Source: Spirochaetota bacterium (GTDB taxonomy: Bacteria > Spirochaetota > UBA12135 > COTS27). From it: 11,302 bases of DNA. Made by a program: the position numbers and the translations under genes. The notes below the pieces were generated by a model. That model was given only the letters and a program-made list of their open reading frames with translations. It made no database searches and had not been told where the DNA came from. Positions 1-6,691 of this stretch are shown piece by piece; positions within the stretch are counted from its first letter, which is position 1, and every line of letters starts with the position of its first letter. The DNA is taken from assembly GCA_030621685.1 (NCBI GenBank), contig JAUXHF010000035.1, positions 1 through 11,302 of the forward strand. Reading direction: 5' to 3'.

Positions 1-6
1 TCGCTT

Positions 7-96
7 ATACAAAGCTACTTGCGTATACAAAGCTACTTGCGTATACAAAGCTACTTGCGTATACAAAGCTATTCGCTTACACAAAGCTATTCGCTT
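7..96. repeat. 18-bp tandem repeat, five units
   Basis: Five head-to-tail 18-bp units begin at 7, 25, 43, 61 and 79. The first three are identical (ATACAAAGCTACTTGCGT). The last two are variants ending in ATTCGCTT. The partial unit at 1-6 matches the variant ending, so the array probably continues left of the window. The unit is six codons long, so frames stay open through it; on the plus strand one frame ends at TAG 97-99 and another at TGA 105-107. It could therefore be the 3' end of a repeat-coding gene or a non-coding array downstream of accC. Units with a GCTT end form a small palindrome with the next AAGC (3-15 and 75-87). Confidence 0.9.
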
Positions 97-130
97 TAGA
101 GGGTTGATATCCTTAGCACAGCAGGTCACG

Positions 131-1492
131 TTATTTTGGTTCTTGGAATTGAAAATTTTCGAGGAAGTTAATATGAAAATTTCCTTGTCTGAACTCTTTG
201 CTTTCTATAAGCTGCAGATGAAAGAGTTTTGTTGTGGGAATGCCCTCAATGACAAGTTCTTTTAAAGAACGAGACATGCGATTAATGGCCTCATCACGAT
301 TTAGGCCCCAAACAATAAGTTTAGCTAGCATAGAATCATAGTTAGGCGGGACTTCATAACCACTATAGATATGAGTATCTACCCGAACGCCTAAGCCTTG
401 GGGCACATGGAAGCGACCGATTTCCCCTGCTGTGGGCATGAAATTATTCGCCACATCCTCGGCATTAAGCCGACATTCAAGCACATGGCCACGAAAAATA
501 ATTTTATTTTGCTTATATCTAAGCTCATGGCCGCAGCATAGGTTTATTTGTTCTTTTACAATATCGATGCCCGTGTAGAGTTCGCTTATAGTGTGTTCCA
601 CTTGAATACGCGTGTTCATTTCCATAAAGTAGAAATTTTGTTTTTCATCAACCAGAAACTCTACGGTGCCTGGGCCGAAATATTTTATCTGCTTGCCGAT
701 TTTTATAGCCGCAGCACAAATTTTCTCTCGGACTTTCGGGCGAATAAAAAGCGAGGGCGTCTCTTCCAAGAGCTTCTGCCTTCGCCGCTGGATGGAACAA
801 TCTCGCTCACCCAGATGTACGCAATTACCAAATTTATCGGCGAGGATTTGCACTTCTATGTGCCGGGCCTTCCCGATGAATTTTTCAAGATACATGTCTC
901 CATTAGAAAAACTTTTTCTTGCTTCGGTGCTAGCCATTTCAAAGGCAGAAAACATTCCTTGCTCATTCCTAACAAGACGCATGCCCCTGCCGCCGCCGCC
1001 GGCTACCGCCTTGAGCATAACAGGATAGCCAATTTTTTTAGCAGCAGTAACCGCCGCTTCTTTAGAGGCAAGCACCTTCGTTCCGGGAATAGTAGCAATT
1101 TTCAGCGCCTGAACAGTTTCTCGTGCCTTAGCCTTGTCGCCCATTCTCTCGATAATCCCGCTGCTAGGACCAATAAATAGAATATTGCTAAGCTTACATG
1201 CCGCAGCAAAATCTGCTCGCTCAGAGAGAAACCCGTAGCCAGGATGAATGGCATCGGCTTGTGATATTTCAGCGGCAGCAATAATACGCGAGATGTTTAA
1301 ATACGAATCGCTAGGATCGCCTTCGCCTATACAAATACTTGAATCGGCAAAACGGCGATGCAGGGAATTCTCATCTGCCTTCGAATATACGGCCACTGTT
1401 TCCAGTCCCATTTCATAACATGCTCTCATCACCCGAAGAGCTATCTCTCCTCTATTAGCGATAAGCATTTTCTTAATTGTTACGGCCACCAT
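131..1492 (-). CDS. accC: Biotin carboxylase subunit of acetyl-CoA carboxylase
   Basis: The 453-residue product is the usual length of AccC, which uses ATP and bicarbonate to carboxylate biotin on the carrier protein, the first step of malonyl-CoA synthesis in the cytoplasm. The order of domains is complete: IANRGEIALR near the N-terminus, MGDK (K120), the Gly-rich ATP loop AGGGGRGM (164-171) after K161, H211, ERDCSIQRR (229-237) followed by K240, and the catalytic block EMNTRIQVEH (291-300). The C-terminal domain has ECRLNAED and VPPNYDSM. One residue is odd: the position of E. coli His236 appears to be Arg238. The start at 1492 is supported by AAGGA at 1497-1501, although it adds a few residues relative to E. 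coli. It lies 132 bp downstream of accB, so the two are probably cotranscribed. The fold is intact, so the enzyme looks active even though its neighbouring carrier lacks the biotin lysine. Confidence 0.95.
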   Translation of the reverse strand: MVAVTIKKMLIANRGEIALRVMRACYEMGLETVAVYSKADENSLHRRFADSSICIGEGDPSDSYLNISRIIAAAEISQADAIHPGYGFLSERADFAAACKLSNILFIGPSSGIIERMGDKAKARETVQALKIATIPGTKVLASKEAAVTAAKKIGYPVMLKAVAGGGGRGMRLVRNEQGMFSAFEMASTEARKSFSNGDMYLEKFIGKARHIEVQILADKFGNCVHLGERDCSIQRRRQKLLEETPSLFIRPKVREKICAAAIKIGKQIKYFGPGTVEFLVDEKQNFYFMEMNTRIQVEHTISELYTGIDIVKEQINLCCGHELRYKQNKIIFRGHVLECRLNAEDVANNFMPTAGEIGRFHVPQGLGVRVDTHIYSGYEVPPNYDSMLAKLIVWGLNRDEAINRMSRSLKELVIEGIPTTKLFHLQLIESKEFRQGNFHINFLENFQFQEPK

Positions 1493-1624
1493 GAAATCCT
1501 TTTCTTAAACTATTCTTTACTTTGTGTTCTCGCATGCTTCTTTTATCACCCTCATCAAATTCACAATTTACAGGGGCAGGAAAAAATATAGCTTGCTTCA
1601 AATTTAGCTTTTAATTTTTAATTT

Positions 1625-2149
1625 TTAATTTTTTAACGGCAGAAAACGAGCTATTGGCTGGTGATATTCCACCGGCTGTTCTTCTTCTACCAAAAACTCT
1701 ACAATTTTACCATCACGGTCAGTTTTAACCTCATAAACAACTTGCAGAGAAACCACTATCCCTATAACGCTTCCTTTTTTTAGTTTATCACGAAGTTTTA
1801 CATATTGTTTTTTCGTCTTAGGGTTAAACCGAGAGAAAAACCCTATTTCAGGTGATTTCAAATTGAATTTCTCTTTTTCTTCACGTTGCAAACTCTGGGA
1901 TTCTCCCAAATCTTCTGCCCATCCAAGACTTTGTTCGGCCATAGCTGTACTCGCACTCTGCAAGCCAGGCCCAGGCGACAGCTCTGATTGTTCTTCCAAA
2001 TTCAAAGGGCTTACAACAGTTTCACCAGATGCCGACAAGGCATTTGATAAACGCATTCTCATCTTCCCTTTTTTGTCTTCAAATTCCACCTCATCAACGG
2101 CATTCTCTAATGCTGCTTTATAAATAGTTCTAAGGGTTTTTATATCCAT
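1625..2149 (-). CDS. accB: AccB-like carrier protein lacking the biotinyl lysine
   Basis: This 174-residue protein has the architecture of the biotin carboxyl carrier protein of acetyl-CoA carboxylase. It has an N-terminal helix starting MDIKTLRTIYKAALE, a Ser/Pro/Gly/Gln-rich linker (about 37-97) and a C-terminal biotinyl domain (about 98-174) beginning LKSPEIGFFSRF and ending with EEQPVEYHQPIARF. Where the family has E-A-M-K-M, this protein reads V-S-L-Q-V, so the lysine that BirA biotinylates is Gln136 (CAA, 1742-1744). The rest of the domain, including the DRDGKIVEFLVEE strand, aligns without gaps, so this is not a frameshift. As written it cannot carry biotin in the known way. It could be a relic, a structural subunit beside a second true carrier elsewhere, or a repurposed protein. 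Its place directly before accC keeps the symbol reasonable. The shoulder of the gene has only a weak GAGA-type ribosome site. Confidence 0.85.
   Translation of the reverse strand: MDIKTLRTIYKAALENAVDEVEFEDKKGKMRMRLSNALSASGETVVSPLNLEEQSELSPGPGLQSASTAMAEQSLGWAEDLGESQSLQREEKEKFNLKSPEIGFFSRFNPKTKKQYVKLRDKLKKGSVIGIVVSLQVVYEVKTDRDGKIVEFLVEEEQPVEYHQPIARFLPLKN
1742..1744 (-). other. accB: Glutamine codon at the biotin attachment site
   Basis: The codon CAA on the minus strand encodes Gln136 where biotin carboxyl carrier proteins have the biotinylated lysine. Both neighbours also differ from the A-M-K-M consensus (S-L before, V after), so the change is not one isolated base. Confidence 0.85.
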
Positions 2150-2194
2150 GGTTATATCTCTGTAGTCTTATGTTTTTTGCAGAAAAGCCTTTAC

Positions 2195-2203
2195 ATTATA
2201 TCA
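2195..2203 (-). promoter_or_regulatory. Extended -10 promoter of accB-accC
   Basis: On the minus strand the sequence is TGATATAAT, a perfect TATAAT preceded by the extended TGn motif. No good -35 element is seen at 16-18 bp, as is common for extended -10 promoters. The expected start is near 2188, giving a leader of about 39 nt before the accB ATG at 2149. Confidence 0.55.
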
Positions 2204-2262
2204 TAAAAAGCAATGTTAGCCAGAGCTGTGTCATAGCTAGCCAAGAAATTAAATATTAAGGC

Positions 2263-2270
2263 AAGCGCTT
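2263..2270. promoter_or_regulatory. AAGCGCTT palindrome upstream of the accB promoter
   Basis: This perfect 8-bp palindrome lies about 75 bp upstream of the predicted accB transcription start. The same octamer occurs only twice more in the window, once in each unit of the 24-bp repeat upstream of secA. A shared regulator site is possible but unproven. Confidence 0.25.
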
Positions 2271-2318
2271 AGATTGCTTTATCTTTGTATAACTGCTGCG
2301 AAATTGGCCTTCTTTTTT

Positions 2319-3677
2319 TCAAAAACCCATAAAACTCATGTTTGGTAGCAAGGCAGCAGAGCAGCGTAACTTGCGGATATACTTAATTCTATCAATAACG
2401 CTGCCAAGTTTATGCCCTGGCATATCGTAAAAATATGTTTTTGCCTGAGCCTCGTCTTTTTTCAAACAACGTAACAATTCTGCTTGGCTCTTAAACTTCA
2501 CATTTTCTCGAATGTAATCAATAAAAAAAACCTCTATATCATGTTTATAGAGAACTTCATCAATATCAAAAATATGTGTTTCTATAGAAAGAATAGGAGA
2601 ATTCACTGTTAATTTTCTTTGTATCCCCCTGCCGTAGCCATAGCCATAGCCTTTGGATGATGGCCGCCTAGGCTCAAGAGGCCCCAGCGATGCCGGCGCT
2701 GGCGCTGGTGAATAGCCAACAAAGCTCATAGAAGCATATAGGTTTTTCTTGAAGACTGTTACGCTACAATAGCTAGCAGGCCTTAAGAAGCTAGCTTCGC
2801 TTGGAAAATTGATATTTGCTGTAGGATAGCCCAGTGTTCTTCCAATTTGTTTGCCCATTTTCACTCTTCCACGAACAGAGAAGGGAAGATATCCCAATTT
2901 ATGAATAAGCTGAACCCGACCAGCAAGTAGCAAAATACGCAGGCAAGTGCTAGAAAGATACTCCGACTTAGAAAAAATTTTTGGCGATTTTCCCTGCTTT
3001 TTTGCTATCCCCTCCTCCTTCAGAGCAGAGGTTTTCTTTCCTGCTTGAAAAAAGTCATGTACCGCATTAATCTGCTTAGTGGCCGTAATTTGACGAAGCA
3101 AAATAGAGGGAAAAAAGCAAAGCTCACTTCTTTTTTCTCTGCTGAAGTTTTTTTGAAAATATTCTGCTATTTTCTGTGGGCTGCCTTTTCTATCGCAGCC
3201 AATAGCTAGCTTTTCACTAGCAACAAGGCTTACCATAGTAATTTTTTTAGCTAAAGTATCCAGAAAATCCACATACGATATGCTTTTTGTAAGCTCCCAA
3301 TCTAAATAAAGAAGATCATCTACGCCAAACGCTCTGAAGATGGCCTCTATGTTTTTTCGAGGCGAAACCCTACCCGATAAAGCATGAAGCCCAGAAATGC
3401 TTGCCGAAAGCTTATTTTCCGCTAAATCTTGAAACCGCTGCTGTCTTGCTAAAAGCCATGCCAAGCCCTTTTGGGGAGGCAGAAATGAGAGAACCAAGCT
3501 TTTCGTGTTCTCCCGTTTCGCTTTATGTAGTAACATGCGAATGATGCACTCATGCCCCATATGAAAAGCCTCAAATTTACCAAACGTAAGGCAATATCGT
3601 GGTTTTCCCACAACATCCACTCTTGCCTCCCCCTTCTTTCCTTTAAGAAAGTTTTCTAAGCCTAGGTGTATTTTCAT
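2319..3677 (-). CDS. ribF: Bifunctional riboflavin kinase / FAD synthetase
   Basis: RibF phosphorylates riboflavin to FMN and adenylylates FMN to FAD in the cytoplasm. The N-terminal adenylyltransferase domain shows GKFEAFHMGH (33-42), a divergent form of the family GxFDGxHxGH motif that keeps the HxGH core, and SSTCLR (242-247) matching the usual SSTxIR. The C-terminal kinase domain shows GRTLGYPTANI (279-289) with the PTAN motif and ETHIFDID (366-373), whose Glu is the expected catalytic base. At 452 residues it is much longer than the roughly 310 typical of the family. The extra length comes from a Lys-rich insert at about 202-238, a Pro/Ala then Gly/Tyr low-complexity insert at about 322-352 and a tail after 411. 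The last insert sits between kinase strands and is encoded by hexamer repeats. The gene has no Shine-Dalgarno sequence, and a promoter lies almost on its ATG. It is 169 bp upstream of accB. Confidence 0.9.
   Translation of the reverse strand: MKIHLGLENFLKGKKGEARVDVVGKPRYCLTFGKFEAFHMGHECIIRMLLHKAKRENTKSLVLSFLPPQKGLAWLLARQQRFQDLAENKLSASISGLHALSGRVSPRKNIEAIFRAFGVDDLLYLDWELTKSISYVDFLDTLAKKITMVSLVASEKLAIGCDRKGSPQKIAEYFQKNFSREKRSELCFFPSILLRQITATKQINAVHDFFQAGKKTSALKEEGIAKKQGKSPKIFSKSEYLSSTCLRILLLAGRVQLIHKLGYLPFSVRGRVKMGKQIGRTLGYPTANINFPSEASFLRPASYCSVTVFKKNLYASMSFVGYSPAPAPASLGPLEPRRPSSKGYGYGYGRGIQRKLTVNSPILSIETHIFDIDEVLYKHDIEVFFIDYIRENVKFKSQAELLRCLKKDEAQAKTYFYDMPGHKLGSVIDRIKYIRKLRCSAALLPNMSFMGF
2631..2716 (-). 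repeat. Low-complexity hexamer repeats inside ribF
   Basis: Two short runs of 6-bp repeats occur here. One (TAGCCA on the plus strand) encodes alternating Gly-Tyr, and the other (CTGGCG-like) encodes alternating Pro-Ala. Together they make an extra segment of about 30 residues in the riboflavin kinase domain, absent from usual RibF proteins as I know them. Confidence 0.6.
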
Positions 3678-3687
3678 AAAAGGTTTT

Positions 3688-3716
3688 TTTATAGTTTCTT
3701 TCTATTAAGACATCAA
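3688..3716 (-). promoter_or_regulatory. ribF promoter, near-leaderless
   Basis: On the minus strand TTGATG (3711-3716) is followed by a 17-bp spacer and TATAAA (3688-3693). The expected start near 3681 leaves a leader of only about 4 nt before the ATG at 3677, which agrees with the missing Shine-Dalgarno sequence. Confidence 0.4.
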
Positions 3717-3750
3717 AGTTTTTTTTGAAAACAAAGTTTTTTTTTGAAAA
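3714..3750. repeat. Two A/T-tract direct repeats upstream of ribF
   Basis: Two direct copies of 18 and 19 bp have the form CAAAG, then 8 or 9 T, then GAAAA. On the minus strand they give A-tracts just upstream of the ribF -35 box, a position where an UP element or bent DNA would raise promoter activity. Confidence 0.7.
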
Positions 3751-3782
3751 AAGCCATATAAATCGTTACATGTTATAGAAAG

Positions 3783-3805
3783 TTTAACACATGAGTGTTT
3801 TAAAA
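3783..3805. repeat. Bulged inverted repeat
   Basis: AACAC and GTGTT pair around an ATGA loop, and TTT/AAA extends the stem across a small bulge. It could be an operator or a weak hairpin. It lacks the GC-rich stem of a classical terminator. Confidence 0.3.
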
Positions 3806-3964
3806 GGTATTTTACAATTCTTTTCGAATTTGAATCTTTTTGCAAGAAATTTTTTGTGAGCTACTTCTAAGTATTTAGTATTATATTGATATTGTAATAT
3901 GAAATATAAACTTAAACTAAATCGCCGTGCTACGCTAAGGTCAGATTTGGAAATACAAGAACAT

Positions 3965-4012
3965 GGCTTACAAAGCGCTTCAAGCATAGGCTTACAAAGC
4001 GCTTCAAGCATA
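3965..4012. repeat. 24-bp tandem repeat upstream of the secA promoter
   Basis: Two identical 24-bp units (3965-3988 and 3989-4012) each contain two adjoining small palindromes: GCTTACAAAGC, then GCTTCAAGC, meeting at AAGCGCTT. The pair ends about 23 bp before the secA -10, so it covers roughly -85 to -38 relative to the predicted start. That is the position of upstream regulator sites, but the array resembles the repeat at the left window edge and may be only a repeat expansion. Confidence 0.9.
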
Positions 4013-4034
4013 GCTAAAGAAAACAAAATAGCAT

Positions 4035-4043
4035 TGGTATAAC
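4035..4043 (+). promoter_or_regulatory. secA extended -10 promoter, near-leaderless
   Basis: TGGTATAAC matches the extended -10 form TGnTATAAT with one mismatch. No clear -35 is present. The expected start near 4050 gives a leader of about 5 nt, which agrees with the lack of a Shine-Dalgarno sequence before the ATG at 4055. Confidence 0.4.
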
Positions 4044-4054
4044 TGGTAGAAACT

Positions 4055-6688
4055 ATGGAACTTATAACAAAATTTTTTTCCACAAGAAATGAGCGAGAGG
4101 TGAAACGGCTCAATATTTACGTGAATAAAATTACCCAGCAGAGAGCGGCCATGGTCGCTTTAAAAGACGAAGAATTTCACGGCTACACCCAAGCCCTGAA
4201 GGAGAAAATTGCCCAAGGAGCCCCCCTAAATAGCTTAGTGGTTGAAGCCTTCGCCTTGGTACGAGAGGCGGCTAAACGCAGTTTGCAAATGGAGCATTTT
4301 GAAGTGCAGCTGATAGGTGGATTGGTACTCTACGAGGGGAATATTGCCGAAATGAAAACGGGCGAAGGAAAAACACTGGCAGCCACTCTTACGGCCTACC
4401 TTAGGGCCTTAGAAGGCAAGGGCGTCCATGTGGTAACGGTGAATGACCATTTAGCTAAACGAGATGCCCTTTGGATGTCGCCCGTTTACGAAAAATTAGG
4501 TCTTAGCGTGAGCTTCCTGCAACATGGCCTATCGCATGAAGAAAAACAAAGAGCGTATGCCGCCGATATCACCTACGGCACCAACAACGAATTTGGCTTC
4601 GATTACCTCCGCGATAACATGGTTATCAAAAAAGAAGATAAAGTCCAACGCGACCACTATTTCTGCATTATTGATGAAGTCGACTCCATCCTCATCGATG
4701 AGGCCAGAACCCCGCTTATTATTTCTGGGCCATCAGAATCGAATGTGGAAAAATATTACCACATCAACCGAATCATCCCACTTTTGAAACAAGCTCAGAA
4801 AGGCGATGACAACAAAGACATCCCCGGCACTGGCGATTATTACATTGATATTAAAGACAAAAACGTTACGCTTACCGATGATGGCGTTCAAACGGTCGAG
4901 AAGCATTTATCGATAGAAAACCTTTACGGCGCAGAAAATACTGAAACCGTGCATCATCTTACGCAGGCATTAAAAGCTCATAAGCTCTTCTCTCGTGATG
5001 TTGATTACATTGTAGAAGATGGACATGTAAAAATTATTGATGAGTTCACCGGCAGGAAAATGGAAGGTCGTCATTTCTCTGATGGCCTGCACCAAGCTAT
5101 TCAAGCCAAAGAAGCTGTCAAAATTCTTTCGGAAAACCAAACCATTGCCACCATCACCTTGCAAAACTACTTCAGGCTTTACAAAATCAAATCTGGCATG
5201 ACCGGCACCGCGCTAACCGAAGCCGAAGAATTCAAGAAAATATATAACCTTGATGTCATCTCTATTCCGTCTAACCAAAAGGTTATTCGCCGCGATGAAA
5301 CCGATAAAATATACCGCACCGAACGAGAAAAAATCGTAGCCATCGTCAATAAAGTAAAAAAATTAAACATAGCAGGGCAACCCGTACTCATCGGCGCCGT
5401 CTCGGTAGAAAAGTCCGAGAAGCTAAGTAAAATGCTAAACCATCAAGGCATAGAGCATGAGTTGCTAAACGCCAAGCAGCATGAACGAGAGGCACAAATC
5501 GTTCTAAAAGCTGGGCAGCGCGGAGCCGTAACCATTGCCACCAACATGGCAGGACGAGGCACGGATATTAAAATTGATGCCAGCGTGTCCGCCCTGGGCG
5601 GTCTTATGATACTCGGCAGCGAACGCCATGAGTCTCGGCGTATCGACAACCAGCTTCGTGGACGCTCCGGAAGACAAGGCGACCCTGGTCTTTCCATATT
5701 TTACATCTCTTTAGAAGATGAACTCATTCGCCGCTTTCAATCGCCCAAGCTCTCGCAGATCATGCTGAAACTTGGCATGAAAGAAGGCGATGAAATATCG
5801 CATCCGCTCATTTCAAGGCAAATAGAATCCGCTCAAAAGAAAATTGAGGGGCTTAACTTCGATATCAGAAAATATCTTATTGAGTACGATGATGTCATTA
5901 ATATTCAGCGTAGCTACATTTACAAAGAACGGAACTTATTCTTAGAAGGAAAAGACACTCTTAGCGAAATAAATTTATATTTGGCTAAGCTGTTAGAAAC
6001 TCAGCTTGAATTTCTAAACGAGGGTAAAAAACAAAAAAACTCCAAGTTTTATGAGCGCACAAAACAATGGTGTGAGGGTTTTTTGGAAATGCCGCTTCCC
6101 TTTGAACAGCCATTGTTTTTGGCTACCGACTACGATGATATTCTGCTGCAAATGACAACGTTTGCCGAAGATCATTATTTGCAAAAACGAAAAACCTTTG
6201 CATCTATAGCGGAGGACCTAGAACGTTACGTTTTGCTTCGGACGCTTGACAGCAAATGGAAAGAACATTTACTGAATATGGATCATCTTCGTGAGGGAAT
6301 ATCGCTGCGTGCTTACGGGGAAAGAAAGCCTCTGACCGAATTTAAACGCGAAGGGTTTAGGATGTTTAAGGAAATGGTAGCGGCTACTCACTTAGAAAGC
6401 GTGCAAACACTGTTTAAATTACGCCTAAAAGAGCCAGAAGAAAGAGGTTCTTCTGGCTTAGGCTCTCGTTCTTTATCTATGTTACCCGGACGTTCCCAGA
6501 GCAGCCAGCCGCGCTATCAAGAAAGCCGCCAATCTATTTTTTCTGGGGGCGGCTCTTCGGCTCAAGCTACGCTGACAAAAACAGCACAAACCGTGAAAAA
6601 TTTCAATAAAATTGGGCGCAATGAACCATGCCATTGCGGAAGCGGGAAAAAGTATAAACATTGCTGCCTTAGAAAAGAGGGAGGCTAA
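4055..6688 (+). CDS. secA: Preprotein translocase ATPase SecA
   Basis: SecA is the cytoplasmic motor that pushes unfolded preproteins through SecYEG. The 877 residues are close to the usual length (E. coli 901). Visible in order are the Walker A GEGKT (103-107), VTVNDHLAKRD (128-137), YGTNNEFGFDYLRDNM (174-189), Walker B DEVD (207-210), IIDEFTGR (327-334) in the crosslinking region, GMTGTA (381-386), NMAGRGTDI (497-505), QLRGRSGRQGDPG (533-545), the helical scaffold with LDSKWKEHLLNMDHLREGISLRAY, and a C-terminal SEC-C zinc motif CHCGSGKKYKHCC (859-871) that usually binds SecB or ribosomes. After GRGTDI the segment is short, lacking the insertion seen in proteobacterial SecA. The Ser/Gly/Gln-rich linker before the zinc motif contains an 11-bp inverted repeat in the DNA. 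All catalytic motifs are intact. The next gene starts 3 bp after the stop. Confidence 0.98.
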   Translation: MELITKFFSTRNEREVKRLNIYVNKITQQRAAMVALKDEEFHGYTQALKEKIAQGAPLNSLVVEAFALVREAAKRSLQMEHFEVQLIGGLVLYEGNIAEMKTGEGKTLAATLTAYLRALEGKGVHVVTVNDHLAKRDALWMSPVYEKLGLSVSFLQHGLSHEEKQRAYAADITYGTNNEFGFDYLRDNMVIKKEDKVQRDHYFCIIDEVDSILIDEARTPLIISGPSESNVEKYYHINRIIPLLKQAQKGDDNKDIPGTGDYYIDIKDKNVTLTDDGVQTVEKHLSIENLYGAENTETVHHLTQALKAHKLFSRDVDYIVEDGHVKIIDEFTGRKMEGRHFSDGLHQAIQAKEAVKILSENQTIATITLQNYFRLYKIKSGMTGTALTEAEEFKKIYNLDVISIPSNQKVIRRDETDKIYRTEREKIVAIVNKVKKLNIAGQPVLIGAVSVEKSEKLSKMLNHQGIEHELLNAKQHEREAQIVLKAGQRGAVTIATNMAGRGTDIKIDASVSALGGLMILGSERHESRRIDNQLRGRSGRQGDPGLSIFYISLEDELIRRFQSPKLSQIMLKLGMKEGDEISHPLISRQIESAQKKIEGLNFDIRKYLIEYDDVINIQRSYIYKERNLFLEGKDTLSEINLYLAKLLETQLEFLNEGKKQKNSKFYERTKQWCEGFLEMPLPFEQPLFLATDYDDILLQMTTFAEDHYLQKRKTFASIAEDLERYVLLRTLDSKWKEHLLNMDHLREGISLRAYGERKPLTEFKREGFRMFKEMVAATHLESVQTLFKLRLKEPEERGSSGLGSRSLSMLPGRSQSSQPRYQESRQSIFSGGGSSAQATLTKTAQTVKNFNKIGRNEPCHCGSGKKYKHCCLRKEGG
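6432..6458 (+). repeat. Perfect 11-bp inverted repeat inside secA
   Basis: AGCCAGAAGAA (6432-6442) and TTCTTCTGGCT (6448-6458) are exact reverse complements with a 5-nt loop. They lie in the poorly conserved linker before the zinc tail, about residues 793-802. No U-run follows, so it is not an intrinsic terminator. Confidence 0.75.
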
Positions 6689-6691
6689 ACC

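Larger units (their letters stand above)
3678..4054. promoter_or_regulatory. Divergent intergenic region between ribF and secA
   Basis: This 377-bp region separates the two start codons. From left to right it holds a ribF promoter (3688-3716), A-tract repeats (3714-3750), a bulged inverted repeat (3783-3805), an AT-rich stretch with several TATTAT/TATAAA-like boxes (3879-3910), a 24-bp tandem repeat (3965-4012) and a secA extended -10 (4035-4043). A minus-strand open frame crosses most of it and runs into secA, but it has low-complexity composition and no ribosome site, so I do not call it a gene. Confidence 0.6.

Noticed and set aside
1..96. CRISPR array
   Set aside because: The units are contiguous with no unique spacers, are only 18 bp long, and no cas gene is present.
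548..1180. Long plus-strand open frame opposite accC
   Set aside because: It is antisense to a fully conserved biotin carboxylase, with an unlikely amino-acid composition and no ribosome site.
1605..1635. AT-rich 7-bp repeats at the end of accB as a terminator
   Set aside because: It is a simple run of TTTTTAA units without a GC stem, so it is not a recognisable terminator.
1625..2149. Loss of the biotin lysine through a frameshift or sequencing slip
   Set aside because: Residues on both sides align to the family in the same frame, and several neighbouring residues differ, so a single indel does not explain it.
3879..3910. Alternative secA promoters such as TTGTGA (3854-3859) with TATTAT (3879-3884)
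   Set aside because: The 19-bp spacing is poor and the region is AT-rich enough to give such boxes by chance. The extended -10 at 4035-4043 is better placed, though this one is not excluded.
3784..4113. Minus-strand open frame of 109 codons between ribF and secA, with a repeated MLEALCKP
   Set aside because: It overlaps the start of secA and both promoter regions, has no ribosome site, and the repeated peptide is only the translation of the 24-bp DNA repeat.
6432..6458. Intrinsic terminator in secA
   Set aside because: The stem is inside the coding region and is not followed by a U-run.
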